Of a stretch of DNA of 64,000 bases, positions 58,314-64,000 are shown piece by piece. The position numbers and the translations under genes are program-made. The notes beneath the pieces were generated by a model that had not been told where the DNA came from, made no database searches, and saw nothing but the letters and a program-made list of their open reading frames with translations. Position 1 is the stretch's first letter; every line of letters starts with the position of its first letter. The stretch comes from CAVTPD01 sp963736575 (GTDB taxonomy: Bacteria; Bacteroidota; Bacteroidia; Cytophagales; JAAEPT01), in assembly GCA_963736575.1 (NCBI GenBank), contig CAVTPD010000001.1:1302001-1366000 (forward strand), written 5' to 3'.

Positions 58314-59714
58314 TTAAATTAATTCTCTTACATCAACTATTTTACCAGCAATTGCACAAGCAGCTACTGTTAAAGGAGATGCTAATATTGTTCTAGAACC
58401 CGGGCCTTGACGACCTTCAAAGTTTCTGTTAGAAGTAGCAACTGCATATTCCCCTTTAGGAATTTTGTCTTCGTTCATAGCCAAACAAGCCGAACAACCC
58501 GGTTCTCTTAAAGTGAAACCAGCTGCTTCTAAAATCTTGTCAATGCCTTCTGCAATAGCTTGTTGTTCTACAGCTTTAGAACCAGGTACAATTAATGGGT
58601 TAACATGAGCTGCTTTTTGCTTTCCTTTAACGTATTCAGCAAAAATTCTAAAATCCTCAATTCTACCATTGGTACATGATCCTAAGAATACCCAATCAAT
58701 TTTTTTACCAATCATTTCATCACCAGGCTGGAACCCCATATACTCTAAAGATTTTTTAAAAGTGATTTTGTTGTTTTCACCTTTAATGTCTTCTAATGTT
58801 GGGATTCTACCATTTACGCCAACGCCCATTCCTGGGTTAGTTCCGTAAGTAACCATAGGAGCAATGTCTTCTGCTTTAAATTCTAACTCTTTGTCAAATT
58901 TAGCATCAGCATCGGTTGGTAATGTTTTCCAATACGCTACAGCTTCCTCCCACTGTTCACCTTTTGGAGCAAACTCTTTGCCTTTTACATATTCAAATGT
59001 TTTCTCATCTGGGGCAATCATACCACCACGAGCACCCATTTCAATAGACATATTACAAATGGTCATTCTGGCTTCCATTGATAAAGATTCTATAGCAGAA
59101 CCACAGAACTCAACAAAATAACCAGCACCGCCACCTGTACCTAATTTTGAAATAATATATAAAACAAGGTCTTTAGAGTGAACACCTTTAGCAAGTATAC
59201 CGTCTACTTTAATTTTCATTGTTTTTGGCTTAGCCAACAATAAACATTGTGTAGATAATACACTTTCTACTTGGCTTGTACCAATACCAAAAGCAATGGA
59301 ACCAAAAGCACCGTGCGTAGAAGTATGTGAATCACCACAAACCATTGTCATACCTGGTTTTGTTAAACCAAGTTGTGGTCCAATGATGTGAACAACACCG
59401 TGGTAGTCGTGACCTAGTCCATAATAGGCTACATTATGATTTTCGCAATTTTTTTGAAGAGTAGCTACTTGAATACGAGAAAGCTCTTCTTTAATTGGAG
59501 ATAATTGATCTCTTGTAGGCACATTGTGATCTGGAGTAGCGGTAGTTAAATCGGGTCTTGCAACCTCTATACCTCTTTTTTCAACTCCAGTAAATGCTTG
59601 GGGGGATGTTACTTCGTGAACTAAATGTCTATCGATGTAAATAATATCCGTAGTTTCATCTATACTGTGAACTACGTGAGCATCCCAAACTTTTTCAAAT
59701 AACGTTTTTCCCAT
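58314..59714 (-). CDS. leuC: 3-isopropylmalate dehydratase, large subunit
   Basis: The 466-residue iron-sulphur enzyme isomerises 2- to 3-isopropylmalate. The start at 59714 gives [15 protein letters not shown], the usual N-terminus; an upstream Met is not needed. The [4Fe-4S] Cys residues lie in [12 protein letters not shown] and [10 protein letters not shown], and the [10 protein letters not shown] motif is present. A -7 element (TAATTTTG) lies upstream. Confidence 0.95.
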   Translation of the reverse strand: MGKTLFEKVWDAHVVHSIDETTDIIYIDRHLVHEVTSPQAFTGVEKRGIEVARPDLTTATPDHNVPTRDQLSPIKEELSRIQVATLQKNCENHNVAYYGLGHDYHGVVHIIGPQLGLTKPGMTMVCGDSHTSTHGAFGSIAFGIGTSQVESVLSTQCLLLAKPKTMKIKVDGILAKGVHSKDLVLYIISKLGTGGGAGYFVEFCGSAIESLSMEARMTICNMSIEMGARGGMIAPDEKTFEYVKGKEFAPKGEQWEEAVAYWKTLPTDADAKFDKELEFKAEDIAPMVTYGTNPGMGVGVNGRIPTLEDIKGENNKITFKKSLEYMGFQPGDEMIGKKIDWVFLGSCTNGRIEDFRIFAEYVKGKQKAAHVNPLIVPGSKAVEQQAIAEGIDKILEAAGFTLREPGCSACLAMNEDKIPKGEYAVATSNRNFEGRQGPGSRTILASPLTVAACAIAGKIVDVRELI

Positions 59715-59747
59715 GAAATTCCGCTTATAAATACAATTTTCGGTCTG

Positions 59748-59755
59748 CAAAATTA
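59748..59755 (-). promoter_or_regulatory. -7 promoter element of leuCD
   Basis: Reading leftward, TAATTTTG (59748-59755) fits TAnnTTTG and lies about 34 bases before the leuC ATG. A clear -33 element is not seen. Confidence 0.45.
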
Positions 59756-59798
59756 ATCATTATTCTGCAAATAAGGAAAGGAAAAGAGAATAACTGGC

Positions 59799-60533
59799 TT
59801 ATAAATCGGTAGGATGCGTAAATAAGCTTTTTAACTTTAGCTCAATTACTCCAAAAAATGCTTCTTTAAAAATCTTGGTACTCATTTTAGAAACACCTTT
59901 AGTTCGGTCTGTGAAAACAATAGGTACTTCTTGCACACTAAAGCCTTTCAACCAACTTTTAAATTTCATTTCAATCTGAAAAGCATAACCTATAAATTTT
60001 ATTTTGTCTAACTGAAGATTCTGTAATAAGGTTCTTTTATAGCAAACAAAACCCGCAGTAGAGTCATTAATTGGCATTCCAGTAATAAGGCTAACGTATT
60101 TACTGGCAAAATAAGACATTAAAACCCGGTTCATAGGCCAATTAACTACGTTAACACCATTTTTGTATCTAGAACCAATAGCTAAGTCGGCGTGTTGGTC
60201 TTTACATAAGTGATAAAGTTTGTTTAAGTCAGCCGGATTGTGAGAAAAATCGGCATCCATTTCAAAAATATATTCGTAATGTCTGTCTAAAGCAAAATGG
60301 AAGCCGGCAATATAAGCCGTACCCAAGCCTTGTTTCCCTTTTCTTTTAAGAATGAAAAGGCGGTCGGGTTTTTCTAATTGCAGTTCTTCAACTTTTTGAG
60401 CTGTTCCGTCGGGAGAGTTATCGTCTACTACTAAAATATGTACCTTGTTATATAGAGAAAACACTTTCCGAATAATTAATTCGATATTTTCTATTTCGTT
60501 ATAAGTAGGTATAATTACTAGGCTATTCTCCAA
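59799..60533 (-). CDS. Dolichol-phosphate mannose synthase-like glycosyltransferase (GT2)
   Basis: The 244-residue protein begins at TTG with MENSLVIIPTYNEIENIELI, a standard Dpm1/polyprenol-phosphate mannosyltransferase N-terminus, followed by VDDNSPDGTAQKV and the DxD motif MDADFSHNPADL. It has no C-terminal TM pair, so it is of the soluble or peripheral type. It transfers a hexose to a lipid carrier used by membrane glycosyltransferases. Transcription is from the side of the divergent lipoprotein gene. Confidence 0.9.
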   Translation of the reverse strand: MENSLVIIPTYNEIENIELIIRKVFSLYNKVHILVVDDNSPDGTAQKVEELQLEKPDRLFILKRKGKQGLGTAYIAGFHFALDRHYEYIFEMDADFSHNPADLNKLYHLCKDQHADLAIGSRYKNGVNVVNWPMNRVLMSYFASKYVSLITGMPINDSTAGFVCYKRTLLQNLQLDKIKFIGYAFQIEMKFKSWLKGFSVQEVPIVFTDRTKGVSKMSTKIFKEAFFGVIELKLKSLFTHPTDL

Positions 60534-60667
60534 CGGGTAAGATTTTAACCCTGAAATAAGGCATTTTTATCTTCACGAACAACCCGAAATGAAATTTGTG
60601 TTTTTAAATATTTAGAAGTTTTTTTAACTTAAATACTTGTGAGAAGTTTTTAGACGTCTAATATTTC

Positions 60668-60675
60668 TATATTTG
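60668..60675 (+). promoter_or_regulatory. -7 promoter element
   Basis: TATATTTG matches TAnnTTTG and lies 16 bases before the lipoprotein ATG at 60692. A TTTT near 60647 may be a weak -33. Confidence 0.45.
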
Positions 60676-60691
60676 CCACATCTAAGCGTGC

Positions 60692-61429
60692 ATGCAAAAA
60701 TTCGTAAAAACCATATTATTCATAACTTTAGGGCTACTTTTTTCGTGTACTCTTTTTAAACCGAAGTGTCCAATTCCTAATTGTAAAATTAGACAAGAAC
60801 ACCGCCATGCGTTGGTTTTCTCTGAAGAAGTAAAAAAAGGCAAGTGGTCTTTAAAGAATCAAGGGGATAAATGGGCTCAAGAAAATGATACCACCCTACA
60901 AAATTCTTTGCAAGATGAAAAAGCGAATAAGTCAGATTCTACAGGAACACCCCACGAAGATAAGCTATCTAGAAAAGAAAAAAAGCGTCTTAAAAAATTA
61001 GAGAAAGAATTAGCTAAAGCTGAAGAAGAGGAACGTAAAAGAAAAGAGGCGGAACAAATAGCTGCGGATAATGCACTTTTAGATAATCCACATGATCTGG
61101 AAGAGGAAGAGCCCAATAAAGAGAAAAATAAAAAAGACAAGAAATCAAAGAAAAATAAAGGCTTAAGTGATGAAGAAAAGTTGGCTATGGAGGAGGAATT
61201 ATACGGCGATGATAGCGAATATCATTCTTCCGATACAGATGCCTTAACCGATGAAGAACTAGCTGATCAAGAAAAAGTTTCTGACCAAGAAGCTAAAGCT
61301 GCTGAAAAAGCAGGTAAAGAAGAGGGAGAAGATATTCTTAGTTATTGGAGAAGCCGTATAACAGAATGGTTTAGAAAAAACCAAAAGCCTAAAATTGGCG
61401 AATACTGGAAAAAACCTAAACAGAACTAG
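60692..61429 (+). CDS. Lipoprotein with long charged, low-complexity region
   Basis: The 245-residue protein has a lipoprotein signal ending in LLFSC, a Cys/Pro cluster (KCPIPNCKIRQEH) soon after, then about 150 residues of mixed Lys/Glu repeats (ekkrlkkleKELAKAEEEE and acidic ones) and a short aromatic end. No known domain is recognised. Long charged stretches suggest a coiled or flexible spacer. It leads an operon with thioredoxin, DUF1801 and MenC-like genes. Confidence 0.7.
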   Translation: MQKFVKTILFITLGLLFSCTLFKPKCPIPNCKIRQEHRHALVFSEEVKKGKWSLKNQGDKWAQENDTTLQNSLQDEKANKSDSTGTPHEDKLSRKEKKRLKKLEKELAKAEEEERKRKEAEQIAADNALLDNPHDLEEEEPNKEKNKKDKKSKKNKGLSDEEKLAMEEELYGDDSEYHSSDTDALTDEELADQEKVSDQEAKAAEKAGKEEGEDILSYWRSRITEWFRKNQKPKIGEYWKKPKQN

Positions 61430-61728
61430 TGTTGGATTTTAAAGCAATTATACACAGCCACCCCTTAGTTTTTGTAGATTTTTACGCAGAATGGTGTGGG
61501 CCATGTAAAATGATGGCACCAACTTTTGAGAATTTAAAAAAGAAATTGGGTGATAAGATTAGGATTGTTAAAATTGACGTTGACAAAAATCCTAAACTAG
61601 CGGCTAAATTTAATATTAGAAGCTTGCCAACCATGCATATTTACCGCGATGCTGCCAACGTAAGAACAATAGTTGGTGCATTAAACCAAAGGGATTTAGA
61701 GCATATTCTTTCTTTTTACCTGAAATAA
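61429..61728 (+). CDS. Thioredoxin
   Basis: The 99-residue protein has the thioredoxin active site YAEWCGPCKM and later the cis-Pro region SLPTMHIY. It starts with GTG one base from the previous stop; a TTG one codon later is equally possible. It is a small cytosolic disulphide reductase. Whether it has a special substrate is unclear. Confidence 0.92.
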   Translation: MLDFKAIIHSHPLVFVDFYAEWCGPCKMMAPTFENLKKKLGDKIRIVKIDVDKNPKLAAKFNIRSLPTMHIYRDAANVRTIVGALNQRDLEHILSFYLK

Positions 61729-62088
61729 ATGCAACCTCCAGTAGAGGAATATTTCCAACAACTTCCCTCAATTCAAAAAAACATAGCCTATAAAACTAGA
61801 CAAGTTTTATTGTCACTGGACGATCATGTTAAAGAAATAATTAGATATAATATTCCATTTTATTGTTACAAGAGCAAAAATATTTTTTACTTAAGTTATC
61901 ATAACAAAAAGGAGCTTGTTTTAGGGATTGTCTACGGTGCTTTTTTGCAAAGTGAATCATGTATTTTACATGGCGAACAAAAATTAGTAAGGCATATTCA
62001 GTTAGAAAAGATAGATATACAAAGTGAAGAATTTTTCAGTATTCTTCACGAAGCTATTTTATATGTTGAACAAAAAATCTTCAGTTAG
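61729..62088 (+). CDS. DUF1801-family protein
   Basis: A 119-residue protein of the DUF1801 (YdhG-like) type: SLDDHVKEIIRYNIPFYCYKSKNIFYLSYHNKKELV is the recognisable core, and the C-terminal HIQLEKIDIQSEEFFSILHEA is usual. The family is widespread with no agreed function. It begins directly after the thioredoxin stop and overlaps the MenC-like start. Confidence 0.83.
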   Translation: MQPPVEEYFQQLPSIQKNIAYKTRQVLLSLDDHVKEIIRYNIPFYCYKSKNIFYLSYHNKKELVLGIVYGAFLQSESCILHGEQKLVRHIQLEKIDIQSEEFFSILHEAILYVEQKIFS

Positions 62089-63134
62089 TGAAAATCAGTT
62101 ATAAGAAAAAAGTTTTACAATTCAGTTTTACAGTAGGCACTTCTAGAGGTATTCTGAAAGATAGAGCCATATGGATTTTTAAGCTGAAAGACGAAGAGAC
62201 AGGTAAAACTTTAGGTAGAGGTGAAGCGGCCCCTTTACAAAATTTAAGCTTGGACGATAGAGAAGATTTTGAAGAGTATTTAGACATTAAGCTGAAAGAC
62301 TTTAAAGACATAGATTTACCAGAAACCGAAGAAGAAATCTTTGATCTAGTAAACCGTGAAATTTCCAATGAATTTCCATCGGTGAAATTTGCTTTCGAAA
62401 CCTTATTTTTAGATGCGCTTCATAAAGGCAAAGGTAAAATTTTAGAAAATCCATTTTGCGACAAAAACCAACCTATTACTATTAACGGTTTGGTTTGGAT
62501 GGGTGAAGAAGCATTCATGCGTCAGCAAATTGACGAGAAGCTAGAAAAAGGGTTCAGTTGTGTGAAAATGAAGATTGGCGCTATTGATTGGGAAACCGAA
62601 CATAAACTGTTGCAATACATCCGTTCTCATTATTCTGAAAAAGACCTGACTTTACGCGTTGATGCCAACGGCGCTTTCAATAAGAAAAATGTTTTTGGTG
62701 TATTAGATCAATTAGCTCAATTAGATATTCATTCTATAGAGCAACCGGTAAAAGCCAAAAAGTACGATTTAATGGCGAAGGTTTGCAGTAAGTCACCTTT
62801 ACCTATTGCCTTAGATGAAGACCTAATTGGGATTTTTGATGGAGATAAAGAATATTTATTAAGTCGTTTAAATCCACATTATGTAATCTTTAAACCTACA
62901 CTTTTAGGTGGAATTGCAGAAACTTTAGAATGGATAGAAATCTGCGAACGTTATCAAATTGGTTGGTGGGTGACTTCGGCATTAGAATCTAATATTGCTT
63001 TAAATGCCATTGCGCAATTCACTTCTAAATACGCCGATTTATCTATGCCACAAGGTTTAGGCACCGGACAAATATTTGTAGAAAATACTCAGCCGGAGAT
63101 GCGTGTAGTGGGAGACCAGTTGTATTATAAGTAA
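62088..63134 (+). CDS. menC: Enolase-superfamily protein, MenC-like
   Basis: The 348-residue protein has the enolase-superfamily catalytic set: Lys pair in CVKMKIG, Asp in RVDANGAF, Glu in SIEQP, Asp in ALDEDL and Lys in VIFKPTLLGG. Its closest kind seems to be o-succinylbenzoate synthase of menaquinone synthesis, but dipeptide epimerases share the same residues. The start is GTG, overlapping the previous stop. No other men genes are in view. Confidence 0.8.
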   Translation: MKISYKKKVLQFSFTVGTSRGILKDRAIWIFKLKDEETGKTLGRGEAAPLQNLSLDDREDFEEYLDIKLKDFKDIDLPETEEEIFDLVNREISNEFPSVKFAFETLFLDALHKGKGKILENPFCDKNQPITINGLVWMGEEAFMRQQIDEKLEKGFSCVKMKIGAIDWETEHKLLQYIRSHYSEKDLTLRVDANGAFNKKNVFGVLDQLAQLDIHSIEQPVKAKKYDLMAKVCSKSPLPIALDEDLIGIFDGDKEYLLSRLNPHYVIFKPTLLGGIAETLEWIEICERYQIGWWVTSALESNIALNAIAQFTSKYADLSMPQGLGTGQIFVENTQPEMRVVGDQLYYK

Positions 63135-63190
63135 TCTGGAATTTACTCTGGTATTCTTTCTATTTTCCGATCAATTTGTAACTTCATGCT

Positions 63191-63601
63191 ATGCAAAAAA
63201 ACTGGCCCGAATATGTAGTGTTTTTCGATGGTGTTTGTAACCTCTGTAATGGGCTGGTTAAATTTTTAATACCGCGTGATAAACAAGCTAAACTACATTT
63301 TGCGCCCTTACAATCGGAACAAGCACAACAACTTTTAAAAGAAAACAACATTTCTACCAAAGTATTAAGCACGGTAGTTCTGTACAAAAAAGGAATAATG
63401 CATACTAAATCTGCTGCGGGTATCCGTATTTTAGCTGCTTTAGGTGGATTTTGGAAATTAATGTATGTTTTCCTTATTGTCCCTTCACCTTTGCGTGATT
63501 TGATTTATAACTTCATTGCTAATAACCGCTACAAATGGTTTGGGCAGTCGGAAGCGTGTATGATTCCTACACCAGAGATTAAAGAACGGTTTTTAGGATG
63601 A
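63191..63601 (+). CDS. DCC-family thiol-disulphide oxidoreductase-like protein
   Basis: The 136-residue protein contains the DCC motif FFDGVCNLCNGLVKFLIPRD at its start and IHTKSAAG-like and WFGQSEACMIP in the C-terminal half, typical of DUF393 proteins. Cys pairs suggest redox function, not proven. It lies after the MenC-like gene and overlaps the next gene by ATGA. Confidence 0.88.
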   Translation: MQKNWPEYVVFFDGVCNLCNGLVKFLIPRDKQAKLHFAPLQSEQAQQLLKENNISTKVLSTVVLYKKGIMHTKSAAGIRILAALGGFWKLMYVFLIVPSPLRDLIYNFIANNRYKWFGQSEACMIPTPEIKERFLG

Positions 63602-64000
63602 AAAATATTGCGCAGCTAGAAAAAGCTATTTTTGGATTAGTAGTAACTTTTATTGTCGCATTAATCATCTCGCAGGCTAATAGATGGAGTAGTACAGGTT
63701 ACTTGATGATGGCCATGTACCTTACTCATATAATTCTTCCTGTGATTTACTTATTTAGAACTAAATTCTCTCATCTTTTTGTATGCTTCATATGTTTCGC
63801 TTTATATTATTTAGGGACATTATTTAGAATGTGTCATTGGCCTTTAGGTGGAATAATGCTTATAATAGGCGAATTTGCTTACTTCAGCTCTGGTATACTT
63901 TTATTAAGCACAAATAGAAATATATATAATGAAGTTGAAAAAGCAATAATTACGATTGTATCAATATTATCAATATTCTACTTTGTAGACTTAGTGTTTA
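63598..64000 (+). CDS. Polytopic membrane protein, 3' end cut by window edge
   Basis: The ATG at 63598 overlaps the DCC stop. The 134 residues seen have at least four TM helices (IFGLVVTFIVALIIS, MMAMYLTHIILPVIYLF, FVCFICFALYYLG, GGIMLIIGEFAYFSSGILLL) and FRMCHWPLGG, which resembles the GldL-type segment of small Bacteroidota membrane proteins. The rest lies outside the window. Function unknown. Confidence 0.6.
   Translation, partial: MKNIAQLEKAIFGLVVTFIVALIISQANRWSSTGYLMMAMYLTHIILPVIYLFRTKFSHLFVCFICFALYYLGTLFRMCHWPLGGIMLIIGEFAYFSSGILLLSTNRNIYNEVEKAIITIVSILSIFYFVDLVF

Noticed and set aside
1..64000. CRISPR arrays, rRNA genes, complete insertion sequences
   Set aside because: No regularly spaced repeats, rRNA motifs or transposase genes were seen on either strand.

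Overview
The window looks like a chromosomal segment of a free-living, probably marine member of the Bacteroidota, most likely Cytophagia-like. Signs of this are the low GC, a type IX secretion C-terminal domain, paired ExbD genes, a GSCFA protein, few Shine-Dalgarno sequences and several TAnnTTTG-type -7 promoter elements. The genus cannot be named from sequence alone. Both strands carry tight operons with ATGA-type overlaps, and many gene ends have clear intrinsic terminators.

Layout. 0-6 kb: a MarR regulator (cut by the left edge) with a complete RND efflux operon (adaptor, pump, TolC). 6-8 kb: a quinoprotein-type dehydrogenase with its cytochrome c. 8-13 kb: a PAS histidine kinase, an alpha-oxoamine synthase with a GNAT/FemAB-like partner, and a small STAS-like protein. 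13-19 kb: YyaL/DUF255 thioredoxin-domain protein, a protein made of helicase-associated repeats, an RlmI-like methyltransferase, GSCFA, ArsC-like and HslV. 19-25 kb: pyruvate dehydrogenase E2, a dCache-HAMP-GAF sensor, a glycosyltransferase and PdxH. 25-31 kb: polysaccharide deacetylase, glycosyltransferase, TatD, tRNA-Ser(GGA), ExbB/ExbD cluster, a candidate small RNA and a small lipoprotein. 31-35 kb: an accessory island holding a decayed zeta-toxin-like module, dense inverted repeats and a KAP-family P-loop NTPase. 35-44 kb: a broken heptosyltransferase-like gene, a PolX-like protein, PyrR-PyrB, RibBA, SurE, a methyl-accepting protein and a YkgJ-like protein. 44-48 kb: a heavily frameshifted secreted sugar dehydrogenase-PA14-T9SS gene and a TPR gene. 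48-64 kb: EtfB/EtfA, bifunctional nuclease, FAD monooxygenase, TyrA-like, GyrA, a TPR protein, two paralogous MCP-tip/PilJ-like proteins, LeuD/LeuC, a Dpm1-like glycosyltransferase, thioredoxin, MenC-like, DCC protein and a partial membrane protein.

Two themes run through the window. First, single-base indels, often in A/T runs, break otherwise normal genes between about 26 and 49 kb (GT2, KAP, GT9, pyrR, etfB, etfA, the T9SS dehydrogenase). The breakage of housekeeping genes suggests consensus errors more than true decay. Second, there is an unusual set of signalling parts: an MCP, a sensor without an output domain, a soluble PAS kinase, and two small cytosolic proteins that appear to join a degenerate MCP hairpin tip to a PilJ-type motif. 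That tandem pair is the best candidate here for something not yet described.
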